From: Saccharicrinis sp963675435
GTDB taxonomy: Bacteria > Bacteroidota > Bacteroidia > Bacteroidales > Marinilabiliaceae
DNA: 64,000 nucleotides
NCBI GenBank assembly: GCA_963675435.1
Contig: OY776216.1
Span: 1,240,001 to 1,304,000 of the forward strand
Direction: 5' to 3'
Both the position numbers and the translations under genes were made by a program. Positions 9,336 to 18,300 of this stretch are shown here, piece by piece (position 1 is the stretch's first letter; the number at the start of each line of letters is the position of its first letter). The notes under the pieces were generated by a model. That model was given only the letters and a program-made list of their open reading frames with translations. It was not told the origin of the DNA and ran no database searches.

Positions 9336-9728
9336 TTAACGTTTACTAAATTGGAATTTCTTACGTGCTTTTGGTTGACCTGGTTTTTTACGCTCAACAA
9401 CTCTAGCGTCGCGAGTCATAAATCCTTCAGCCTTTAAAGCAGGTTTATTTTCTTCGTTAACTTTTACTAGTGCACGAGCAACAGCTAATCTAATAGCTTC
9501 TGCTTGTCCTTTAATTCCGCCACCGTAAACATTTACTTTAATATCATAGTTTTCAGCTACTCCTAAAGTGTTTAACGGCTGAGTTACTATATATTGTAAA
9601 ATTGGTGATGGAAAGAATTCCTTAAGGTCACGCTTATTAATGGTAATTTGTCCTTTACCCTCGCTCAAATAAATACGAGCCACAGCAGCTTTTCTTCTAC
9701 CTATTGCGTTTATTACTTCCATACTCAT
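9336..9728 (-). CDS. rpsI: 30S ribosomal protein S9
   Basis: Small-subunit protein S9, 130 residues. GRRKAAVARIYL near the N-terminus, the YGGGIKGQAEAIRLAVARAL core and the conserved basic C-terminus ending KKFQFSKR are diagnostic; the tail reaches the P-site tRNA in the ribosome. The ATG at 9728 overlaps the rplM stop as TAATG; a second in-frame ATG at 9722 would give MEVINAIGRRK and is an equally possible start. It is cotranscribed with rplM, as in most bacteria. Confidence 0.97.
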   Translation of the reverse strand: MSMEVINAIGRRKAAVARIYLSEGKGQITINKRDLKEFFPSPILQYIVTQPLNTLGVAENYDIKVNVYGGGIKGQAEAIRLAVARALVKVNEENKPALKAEGFMTRDARVVERKKPGQPKARKKFQFSKR

Positions 9729-10183
9729 TACTTATATAAGTTTAAATCAATAGTTTTTGGCTTTTGTGCCTCTTGTTTATGCTCAGCTCCAGCATACACA
9801 AATAGGTTGCTGAATAATTGACGTCCTAAACGAGTTTTTGGCAACATACCTTTTACCGCTCTCTCAACAAGTCTCTCTGGACTCTTTGCAAACAATTCTG
9901 CAGGAGTAACATTTGTACGTCCGCCTGGAAATCCTGAGTGATAGAAGAATTCTCTTCCTTCCCACTTGTTTCCTGTTAAACGAACTTTGTCTGCGTTAAT
10001 AATGATTACATTATCACCACAGTCTACATGAGGAGTATAATTTGGCTTGTACTTTCCACGTAACAATTTTGCTACCTTAGAAGCCAAACGTCCAACTATC
10101 ATGTCTGTTGCATCTACAACAACCCACTCTTTATTAGCAGTTGCCTTGTTTGCCGATACTGTTTTGTAACTTAAAGTATTCAC
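9728..10183 (-). CDS. rplM: 50S ribosomal protein L13
   Basis: Large-subunit protein L13, 151 residues. Diagnostic segments are WVVVDATDMIVGRLASKVAKLLRGK, NYTPHVDCGDNVIIINADK, and RLVERAVKGMLPKTRLGRQLFSNLFVYAG. It is the first gene of the rplM-rpsI-rpsB-tsf operon. A near-consensus promoter lies about 160 bases upstream, leaving a long leader. Confidence 0.98.
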   Translation of the reverse strand: MNTLSYKTVSANKATANKEWVVVDATDMIVGRLASKVAKLLRGKYKPNYTPHVDCGDNVIIINADKVRLTGNKWEGREFFYHSGFPGGRTNVTPAELFAKSPERLVERAVKGMLPKTRLGRQLFSNLFVYAGAEHKQEAQKPKTIDLNLYK

Positions 10184-10341
10184 AGTCTTCCTTTGTTAAT
10201 AAATTAAAAAAATAAACAGATTCAAACAGTCATAACAATCTAACTAACAATCTTATGCATTTTATCTTCCCATCAACAAAATAGCGCTAAGTTGTTCAAT
10301 TATATTGCCTTAAACTGTTCGGCACGAATAATAATCGGGCG

Positions 10342-10373
10342 CAAAAGTACAGTTTATTTTTCGTATAACCCAA
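10342..10373 (-). promoter_or_regulatory. Promoter of the rplM operon (Bacteroidota type)
   Basis: On the minus strand a -7 box TACTTTTG (complement of 10342-10349) is preceded by TTGG (complement of 10370-10373) with a 20-base gap, matching the Bacteroidota primary sigma pattern with one change in the -33 box. Confidence 0.6.
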
Positions 10374-10390
10374 TAAAAATCAAAAAAATG

Positions 10391-10398
10391 TATATTTG
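10391..10398 (+). promoter_or_regulatory. Likely -7 box of the deaminase gene
   Basis: TATATTTG fits the TAnnTTTG -7 consensus and lies 31 bases before the deaminase start codon. No good -33 TTTG is seen 19-21 bases upstream. The upstream side overlaps the divergent rplM promoter. Confidence 0.4.
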
Positions 10399-10428
10399 TT
10401 AGCTAATAATTTTTAAAGAAAAAATTCA

Positions 10429-10902
10429 ATGATGAAAAATCATAATATATTCATGTCTAGGGCAATAGAATTATCTGAAAATAATGTAAAAAATGGGGGT
10501 GGTCCATTTGGTGCTGTCATCGTTAAAGATGGAAAAATAGTTGCTGAAGGTTTTAATCAGGTTACAAAAAATAATGATCCTACTGCCCATGCTGAAGTTA
10601 CAGCAATTAGAATTGCAGCATCTAATTTAAATACTTATGACTTATCTGGTTGTGTTATTTATACCTCGTGTGAACCTTGTCCAATGTGTTTGGGAGCTAT
10701 ATATTGGTCTGGAATTAAAGAGATGTATTATGGAAATACCCAACAGAATGCTGCAGATATTGGATTTGACGATGCTTTTATTTATAAAGAAATTGATAAA
10801 CCCATTTCTGACAGGAAGTTAGTTACGAGGCAAATTATGAATGAAGAAGCATTGGGAGCTTTTAGGTTATGGCAGGATTTAGAAGATAAAATAGAATACT
10901 AA
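10429..10902 (+). CDS. Guanine deaminase-type nucleoside/base deaminase
   Basis: A 157-residue zinc deaminase of the cytidine/deoxycytidylate deaminase fold. HAE at residues 54-56 supplies one zinc ligand and the catalytic Glu, and PCPMC at 83-87 supplies Cys84 and Cys87. The C-terminal segment FRLWQDLEDKIEY, with an aromatic tail, resembles bacterial guanine deaminases (GuaD), which convert guanine to xanthine; TadA-type tRNA deaminases lack that tail. A second ATG at codon 2 is an alternative start. The stop overlaps the next gene's ATG (TAATG), so the pair is translationally coupled. Confidence 0.85.
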   Translation: MMKNHNIFMSRAIELSENNVKNGGGPFGAVIVKDGKIVAEGFNQVTKNNDPTAHAEVTAIRIAASNLNTYDLSGCVIYTSCEPCPMCLGAIYWSGIKEMYYGNTQQNAADIGFDDAFIYKEIDKPISDRKLVTRQIMNEEALGAFRLWQDLEDKIEY

Positions 10903-11414
10903 TGAAATTAGACCATTCTTTCTTTTTACGTAACGCATTGGAGGTTGCACCTGATCTTTTAGGGAAAAAGATTGTTAGAGTATTTAAAGGAGGATTTAGA
11001 GAAGAATTTATTATTACGGAAGTGGAGGCTTATTGCGGTAAGGAGGATTTGGCTTGCCATGCAAGTAAGGGACGAACTCAACGTACTGAGGTGATGTTTG
11101 CACAAGGAGGCAAAGTTTATGTTTATTTGATATATGGAATGTATTGGATGCTGAATATTGTTTGTGGAGATAAAAATGATGCGCAGGCTGTATTGATAAG
11201 AGGAGTTAAAGGAATTAATGGTCCTGGTAGATTAGGTAAACGGTTAGAATTGGATAGAAGCTTTTATGGTGAAGATTTATCTCATTCAAAACGAATATGG
11301 TTAGAGAAAGGTCTTCAGCAAAATTTTCCAATTCAAAAATCCATAAGAATAGGTGTTGAGTATGCTGGTGAAATATGGGGTAATAAGTTGTTTCGATTTT
11401 ATGCAGACTTGTAA
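10902..11414 (+). CDS. DNA-3-methyladenine glycosylase (AAG/MPG family)
   Basis: Base-excision-repair glycosylase that removes alkylated purines. The 170-residue protein has the family active-site region TEVEAYCGKEDLACHAS: Glu42 aligns with the catalytic Glu of human AAG (ETEAY) and Tyr44 with its base-stacking Tyr. VYVYLIYGMYWMLNIV and GPGRLGKRLEL are further family segments. It is slightly short for the family (about 190-200) but appears complete. It overlaps the upstream deaminase by one base. Its 3' end overlaps the convergent LytTR gene by 16 bases. Confidence 0.92.
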   Translation: MKLDHSFFLRNALEVAPDLLGKKIVRVFKGGFREEFIITEVEAYCGKEDLACHASKGRTQRTEVMFAQGGKVYVYLIYGMYWMLNIVCGDKNDAQAVLIRGVKGINGPGRLGKRLELDRSFYGEDLSHSKRIWLEKGLQQNFPIQKSIRIGVEYAGEIWGNKLFRFYADL

Positions 11415-12193
11415 GATTTTGCTTTCATTTCAGCTAAACTTTGATTGCGATTACGCCAGTTGTTTGTTAAAGTTCCCATTCTCTTTTTTTCAAAAGGAAT
11501 TGTTAAGTAGTTTGTTAATGTTAATAAATTAGTTGAATAATCTATGGCTTGAATGTGGTTAATGTTGACAATAAAAATAGGGTGACATCTGAAAAAGTTA
11601 TAGGATTGAAGCATGGACTCGTATCTACGCAATGGTTCCTTAATTTCAATCTGTTTTCCTGTTTTCAATACAAAATACGAAAGAGAATAGTGAGATTCCC
11701 CATATATTATTGTAGAGATAGGAATGGATAGTATTTGAGTTTTTGTTTTAAAAATAATTTGCTTTTCTTCATTTCTATAATCTGTGTTGTTAAAGAAAGT
11801 TTGCATTTTCTTTTTATATCCTTCTTCAACGAATTCGGTAATTACATTATCTACTGTAATTAAAAGTTCACTTATATCTAGGGGTTTGTAAATAAAATCA
11901 ATAGAAGCAAATCTAATATCGTCAAGGGCGTACTCTTGGTAAGCAGACATGAATATGACTTTGTAACCCAAGTGAGAGGTTTTTTTAAGAATTTCAATGG
12001 CGGTTCCATTATTTAAATGGATGTCAAGAATAGCAATGTCTGGTTTGTAGATATTTAGAGCTTCAATAGTATTTTGTACAGAATCAGTTTTTGCTACTAT
12101 TTGTATTGAATTAAAATTTTGAACTAGAATAGTTTGTATAGCGCTTCTAATTCGATGGTCATCGTCGGCTAATAAAACACTTATATTTTTCAT
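11399..12193 (-). CDS. LytTR-family response regulator
   Basis: A 264-residue two-component regulator. The N-terminal receiver has the acidic pocket ADDD (residues 9-12), phospho-acceptor Asp57 in AILDIHL and the conserved Lys in FIYKPLD. The C-terminal half is a LytTR DNA-binding domain (about 145-250; IIYGESHYSLSYF, RRYESML, FFRCHPIFIVNINHI). It lies 24 bases downstream of the TPR histidine kinase gene and is surely its partner. The target genes are not evident; no repeated LytTR operator was recognised nearby. Confidence 0.92.
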   Translation of the reverse strand: MKNISVLLADDDHRIRSAIQTILVQNFNSIQIVAKTDSVQNTIEALNIYKPDIAILDIHLNNGTAIEILKKTSHLGYKVIFMSAYQEYALDDIRFASIDFIYKPLDISELLITVDNVITEFVEEGYKKKMQTFFNNTDYRNEEKQIIFKTKTQILSIPISTIIYGESHYSLSYFVLKTGKQIEIKEPLRRYESMLQSYNFFRCHPIFIVNINHIQAIDYSTNLLTLTNYLTIPFEKKRMGTLTNNWRNRNQSLAEMKAKSYKSA

Positions 12194-12217
12194 AGTAGGT
12201 ATGATTTATTATGAATA

Positions 12218-14185
12218 CTACTTTTTATTTAGTCTGTTTTTTTCTTCAATACTTATAATTGGTAGTTCAAATTGAACTAATACTCCACTCTCACCCGGTT
12301 TTATATCTTGGAGATCTGATATTTTAAATTTGGCTTTTTTATGAGTCATTTTTTTTATTACATCTAAGCGTTCATTGGTGATTTTAATAGCCATGGATTC
12401 ATGTTTAGATCCAATAGATCTGGCTTTTTGAGAAGCTTTCCATCCAATACCATTATCTTCTATCTCGATTTTTATTGTGTTGTTTTGTTTAAAAAAACGA
12501 ATGTTAATTACACCTTTTTCTCCGATGCTTTTAATTCCGTGTTCAATTGCATTTTCAACAAATGGTTGGGTCAACATAGGAGGAATCAATACGTCATCTT
12601 CGTTAATATTTTCATCTATGTGAATATTGTATTGAAATGGATAAGCAAACCTTAGCCTTTGTAATTCAAGATAATATCCGAGCATTTTGTTTTCGTCTTT
12701 TAAGGGAACGTATTCGTATTCTGAACTTCTTAAAACCTGACGCATTAGAGAAGCAAAGTCAGAAAGAAACTGCGACGATTTTTGCATATCATTTTCTAGA
12801 ATATATACCTGGATAGCGCTAAGTGCATTGAAAATGAAATGAGGGTTCATTTGCGTGCGCAGCAACCTTTGTTGCATTAAAATGTTATTGTATTTAGATC
12901 TTAGTTTTAATTGTCTAAAAGATAAAATAACTACGATAATTAATACGAATGCCAAAATAAATGTTCCCAATAGTGTCTTTTTTTGAACGGATATGAGTTT
13001 ATTTTGAAGTTCTGTTTTATTATTTAATAGTTGAATTTTGTTTTGAGTTTGTTTTAGATTTTGCGAAGCTTCAACAGCAACAAGATGTCTTAAGTTTTCT
13101 TCATTAATAATACTGTCTTTATAAATTTTTGCAGTTTTTAAGAACTCAAGAGCTTTTTTGTTATTATTTAAGGCCTCATATGCAGTTGAGAGCAATCTAC
13201 TGCAGGATTCTATCTGGTATTTAGAGCCAATTTCTTGTGCAATTTTAAGTCCGCTATCTAAGTTTTTTATCCCTTTGTAATAGTTCTTTGTGAGCAGGTA
13301 GGTTTCTCCTAATATAGCGTAACTTACTGAGATGTTTATTTTATCTCTGGATTGTTTGTTGAAGATCAGGGCTTGTTCCAGGTAATTAATTGCTGTGTTG
13401 TATTGTTTTTTTAGTTTGTAGGCATCTCCAATGCTATTGTAATTAATTGCTTTACCTCCTGTTGAATTAATCTGTGTATTATAATCCAGTGATTTGTTAA
13501 AGTAAACAAGTGCTGAATCAACTAATCCAATAGCCTTTACAGATTCTCCTATGTTGTTGTAATTTATGGCAAGACCCAGTTTGTTATTTTGTTGCTTGGA
13601 TATTTCCAGTGATTTTTTAAAGTATTCAATAGATACATGATATCGTTTTAAATTAGTGTATACGTTACCTAATCCATTGTAAGAAACTGCAGTTTGAAAC
13701 GTATCATGAATGGATTCGGCTATATTCATAGCTTCCAAATGAAGGTCAAGAGCATTTTTATTTTCGTCCATCCTTCTATAGACAACAGCGAGAAGGTTTA
13801 AATATTTTGTAATTAAAGATTTGTCGTTTAAAGTTCTGGCTATTTCAACCGCTTTATCATGAACTTCAAGTGCTTTGTTAAACTCAGATCTGTTTCTGTA
13901 ACGAACGCCCAATGTACTATATATTAGGGCAAGTTGTTCCTGGAAATTATTGTTTTTGGCAATTTCCTGGGCTTGCATCAGGTAATCATCAAATACTGGG
14001 GCTGATATTAAATTTTGGTTGTAAAATGTAATGGATTGATTAATCAGGTTGGAAACAACTGTAGAATCAGTTTTGGATAGGTTTATATCAGAAGTAGCAA
14101 AAGGTGCTGGTTCCTTTTTATTTGAGCAATTAACAAAGCAAAAAATTAGTATAGATAGAATGATATTTAATTTAAATTGCCTCAT
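12218..14185 (-). CDS. TPR-containing LytS-type sensor histidine kinase
   Basis: A 655-residue sensor kinase. The N-terminus is a hydrophobic export signal ending in a Cys (FVNC, Cys20) that could be lipidated, followed by tetratricopeptide repeats (about 50-360; for example YNGLGNVYTNLKRYHVSIEYFKKSL), a coiled coil, a transmembrane segment (about 402-421) and a His_kinase domain with the phospho-acceptor motif QMNPHFIFNALSAIQ near residue 445. The ATPase domain has PPMLTQPFVENAIEHGI (N box) and EDNGIGW. The periplasmic TPR region would be the sensor. It is transcribed just before its LytTR regulator. Confidence 0.92.
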   Translation of the reverse strand: MRQFKLNIILSILIFCFVNCSNKKEPAPFATSDINLSKTDSTVVSNLINQSITFYNQNLISAPVFDDYLMQAQEIAKNNNFQEQLALIYSTLGVRYRNRSEFNKALEVHDKAVEIARTLNDKSLITKYLNLLAVVYRRMDENKNALDLHLEAMNIAESIHDTFQTAVSYNGLGNVYTNLKRYHVSIEYFKKSLEISKQQNNKLGLAINYNNIGESVKAIGLVDSALVYFNKSLDYNTQINSTGGKAINYNSIGDAYKLKKQYNTAINYLEQALIFNKQSRDKINISVSYAILGETYLLTKNYYKGIKNLDSGLKIAQEIGSKYQIESCSRLLSTAYEALNNNKKALEFLKTAKIYKDSIINEENLRHLVAVEASQNLKQTQNKIQLLNNKTELQNKLISVQKKTLLGTFILAFVLIIVVILSFRQLKLRSKYNNILMQQRLLRTQMNPHFIFNALSAIQVYILENDMQKSSQFLSDFASLMRQVLRSSEYEYVPLKDENKMLGYYLELQRLRFAYPFQYNIHIDENINEDDVLIPPMLTQPFVENAIEHGIKSIGEKGVINIRFFKQNNTIKIEIEDNGIGWKASQKARSIGSKHESMAIKITNERLDVIKKMTHKKAKFKISDLQDIKPGESGVLVQFELPIISIEEKNRLNKK

Positions 14186-14360
14186 AAATTTATTTTGTTT
14201 GTAATTTAATGTTTTAAGTGCTTTATTAAGTGGTTGTTATAATGTTATTTATTAACTATTTATTAACAGATGTTCTATGTTTAAAACTTAGGTATAATTC
14301 ATGTGTTCATAAAGTATGAGCAATTGAATATGTGTTTTATTCAAGAGCTCTTATTTAAAC

Positions 14361-14368
14361 TATATTTG
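14361..14368 (+). promoter_or_regulatory. Likely -7 box upstream of the envelope operon
   Basis: TATATTTG matches TAnnTTTG 48 bases before the lipoprotein start. The -33 region has TTTA (14336-14339) rather than TTTG, 21 bases upstream. Confidence 0.45.
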
Positions 14369-14415
14369 TGCTGATTTAATATTTAAATTTATGAATTGAA
14401 CTAATCTTTTATTTC

Positions 14416-15342
14416 ATGGCTATTTTATTAAAACGACCTTTATTTTTATTAATTATACTTTTTATTTCCTTTTGTCAATGCGATGTAATTAATAGCACCG
14501 TTGGGAAGCATAAAAACTATGCAATGATAATTTTCTCAAAAACAGGTGTTGTTAGTTATAATTATAAAGTACCGGATAAAGTAAAGGAGATGGATGTGGA
14601 GTTAAGAGAGATATCTGGTTTAGATTATAATGGTATAAATAACTCGTTATTGGCAATTAATGATGAAAAAGGTTTTATATATGAGATAGGAGTAGATGAT
14701 TTTGAGATTATTAGTAGAAATGAGTTTTGGAATACCGGAGATTATGAAGGTATTGAGTTTGATGGAAAATATATATGGGTGGTAAAAAGCAATGGGAAGT
14801 TGTATCAGTTTGATCCTATTAATAAGGAAACGGAGGAATATGAAACAGAGCTATCATCAGAAAATGATGTGGAAGGATTGTGTTACGATGATGAAAAGCG
14901 ATTGTTTTATTTGGGATGTAAGGGTAAAACATTGAGCAAAAAAGATAAATCACGAGCCAAAGCTGTTTACACTTTTAGTTTAAAAGATAAGAAACTGGAA
15001 AAAGATCCTTTGATAAAGATTCATCCAAATAAAATTAAGAAATTTATTGAGGAAGTAGCCGATGTGGATGTAGATGATAATTATTTTGATCGGGCAGACG
15101 TGTTTTCTCCATCAGCGGTTGCAATAAATAAAAATCGAGACATGTATGTTTTGTCAGCAAGGGGAAGTATGTTGATGATTGTGGGATTAAGCTCTGAAAT
15201 AAAGGAAGTTATATTTTTAAATCCAAAATATTTACCTCAACCTGAGGGGATTTGTTTTGATGAAGATGAGAATTTGTACTTATCAACAGAGGGAAAGTCA
15301 AAAGATGGTAAACTATTATTTTATCAAAAGATTCAAAATTAA
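14416..15342 (+). CDS. SdiA-regulated-domain-like lipoprotein
   Basis: A 308-residue exported protein. The N-terminus is a hydrophobic signal with cysteines at the expected lipidation position (ISFCQCDV). The body has repeated short beta-propeller-like segments (ISGLDYNGINNSLLAIND, DYEGIEFDGKYIWVV, DVEGLCYDDEKRLFYLGCKG, PQPEGICFDEDENLYLSTEG) characteristic of the SdiA-regulated/phytase-like propeller family. The biochemical role is unknown. It is followed at 41 bases or less by the phosphatase-barrel gene and then pbpC, so it is probably the first gene of an envelope operon. Confidence 0.75.
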   Translation: MAILLKRPLFLLIILFISFCQCDVINSTVGKHKNYAMIIFSKTGVVSYNYKVPDKVKEMDVELREISGLDYNGINNSLLAINDEKGFIYEIGVDDFEIISRNEFWNTGDYEGIEFDGKYIWVVKSNGKLYQFDPINKETEEYETELSSENDVEGLCYDDEKRLFYLGCKGKTLSKKDKSRAKAVYTFSLKDKKLEKDPLIKIHPNKIKKFIEEVADVDVDDNYFDRADVFSPSAVAINKNRDMYVLSARGSMLMIVGLSSEIKEVIFLNPKYLPQPEGICFDEDENLYLSTEGKSKDGKLLFYQKIQN

Positions 15343-15383
15343 GTAAGGTGTTTAGAATAATTAAGAAGATATTAACTGGGCGA

Positions 15384-18300
15384 ATGAGATCATTTTTATT
15401 TATTATTCTGATAATATTATTTAGTGCATGTGGAACACTTAAGGCGCCATATTATTCAAAAGCAAATCTCGATTGGAGTCAAAAGAATAAAACATCAAAT
15501 AAACAGTTAATTCATTCTTTATTTTTAGTGGGGGATGCTGGCAAGTTTGATAATAAAATACTACAGAATAATATTGTTATAGATGTTGTTGAAAACGAAC
15601 TTAAGAATACAGAAGGTCCAGCTACTCTAGTGTATCTTGGTGACAATATTTATTCTTACGGATTACCTTCAAAGAAAAATAAGTCACGAGCCTATAAAGA
15701 GGAGATTATTAACGCACAGTTAAATCTTGCTCAATATGTGAATGGAAACACATATTTTATTGCCGGAAATCATGATTGGAAAAATGGCAATAAAAATGGT
15801 TTAAAAGCTATTGAAAGGCAGGAAGATTATATTGAATCCTATTACCCTAAGGATTTTGATCATGATGTGAAAATGTATCCGGGTCAGGGGTGCGGTGATC
15901 CCAAAGTTAAAAAGATAAACAAGGATTTATACTTTGTATTTGTCGATAGTCAGTGGTGGCTGCAAAATTGGGATCGTGAAAAGAAAATGAATAAGGGGTG
16001 CGAGATAAAATCAAGGAATGATTTTTTAGCTCGAATTGAAGAAATTTTCGTTGAGCACAAGAACGATCAAATAGTTGTTTTTATGCACCATCCTATATTT
16101 AGTCAAGGAATTCATGGTGGGTATTTTTCTTTTTTAGATCATGTTTTTCCGTTACATCAAAATAAAAAGTTATGGATTCCATTGCCAGTTATTGGATCAT
16201 TATATCCTATTTTAAGAACTTCAATAGGTTCTGTGCAGGACTTAAGTAATTCGCTTAATATTGAATTTAGTCAGGGAATATACGAAATAGCTGAAGACCT
16301 TGATGTGGATGTTATTTTTGCCTCCGGGCATGAACATAACTTACAATTTTTTGATAAGGAAAATACAAAGCATATTATAAGTGGGTCAGGAAGTAAACAT
16401 TCTTTTGCTTTAGCTGGTGGAGATGCAGATTTCTCAAGAGAAGTCAGGGGATTTGCTAAGATTTTATTTTATGAAGATATGGAGGCATGGGTAGAGTTTT
16501 ACTCGGTTTCAGAAAAAAATACAACTCCTCATTTAGAATATAGAACACAACTTCGTAAACCCAAGGCAGGAACTGTTTCTATTGAAAAAGAATATCCATT
16601 TTTAACTCAGAAAGATACGATTGTAGCAGCAAATAAATCTTTTGAAGCGGGAAAGTTGAAGCAGTTTTTATTGGGTGAGCAATATCGTGAGATGTGGACT
16701 ACGGAAGTTAAAGTGCCTATAATTGATCTTGATACAAAATTTGGAGGTCTTACGCCAATTAAAAAAGGAGGGGGCATGTCCTCAAATTCCCTGCGAATGG
16801 AAACTTCTGATGGGCGACAGTATATACTACGGTCAATAAATAAGGATTATACTAAAATGGTAGATAAAAAGTATAGTAATCTTAAAGTATTGGATATTAT
16901 GAAAGATCAGAATAGTGCCAGTCATCCCTATGGGGCACTAATGCTACCATCCTTATCCAGAGCAGCAGGCATTTACTATACCAGTCCCGAATTGGTTTTT
17001 CTTAAACATCAAAAGCAATTGGGAAATTATAATACACTGTTTCCAGAAGAACTTTATTTATTAGAACAACGGCCAAGTGGAGACTGGCAAAAAGCATCAC
17101 AATTCGGTTATTCAAATAATATCATCAGTTATACAGATCTTCTAGAGAGGTTAAGGAAAAAAAAGAGTCAGTTTGTTGATCAGGAGTGGGTTTTAAAGTC
17201 TCGTTTGTTTGATTTGTTAGTACACGATTGGGACAGGCATGATGATCAGTGGAGGTGGGCTTCTTTTGAATTAGGAGACAGTACGGTTTATCGTCCAATT
17301 CCTCGAGATAGAGACCAGGTGTTTTATAAGTTCGAAGGATTGATTCCCTGGTATGTTTCGACTTTTATTATAAAGAAGTTTAAAACAATGAAGGGTGATG
17401 TAAAAGATGTTGAAAATCTATCATTCAATGCTCGATATTTCGACAGGTACTTTTTAAATCAATTGGAGTGGAAAGATTGGAATCGCATTACTAAAGATCT
17501 TCAGGCAAACATGACTGATGAAGTAATCAATGAATGTTTAAAAGATTTACCTCCTGAAGTTGTTGAATTAAATAAAGAGATCCCTGAGCTGTTAAAATCC
17601 CGAAGAGATCATATGCTAAAAATAAGCCGTAAGTTATATGAATTTTTATCTAAAGAAGTAGAGATTACAGGAACGGATAATGATGAAAAGTTTGATATTG
17701 AAAGGTTTGCTGATGGTAGCGTTAATGTTAAATATTTTATCGAAAGAGATAAAAAAGGGGATTTGTTAAAATATAAAAGAACTTTTTATCCATCAGAAAC
17801 CAAAGAAATTAGACTTTATGGATTAAGAGGAAAAGATGAATTTACAATTTCAGGAGCAGAGGTACATAAAATTAGAATAAGAATTGTTGGAGGAGAAGAT
17901 AAAGATGAAGTAATAAATGAAACAAAAGGAGGTGGCATTTACGTTTATGATGAAACAGATGGTATTAAGCTTAAGGGTGGTGCAGTGACCGATAAAACAT
18001 CAAAAGATGATATTTATGTAAATGAATACGATAGAAAGGGTTTTGTTTACAATAAAAACTTTCCATTTGTAAGGTTAGGTTATACTAAAGATGACGGTAT
18101 TTGGGTGGGGTTATCTTATGATTGGACAACCAATGGGTGGAGACGAGATCCATATAAAGCAAAGCAAAGAGCCTATTTTGAAGTTGCTCCAGGTAATCAG
18201 GATGCTTTTAAGTTTGGCTATGATGGTCATTTCCCGGATTTAATTGGGAAGTTTGATTTCAAGCCATCTTTTCATGTTGATTTCCCAAGTATTGAAAATT

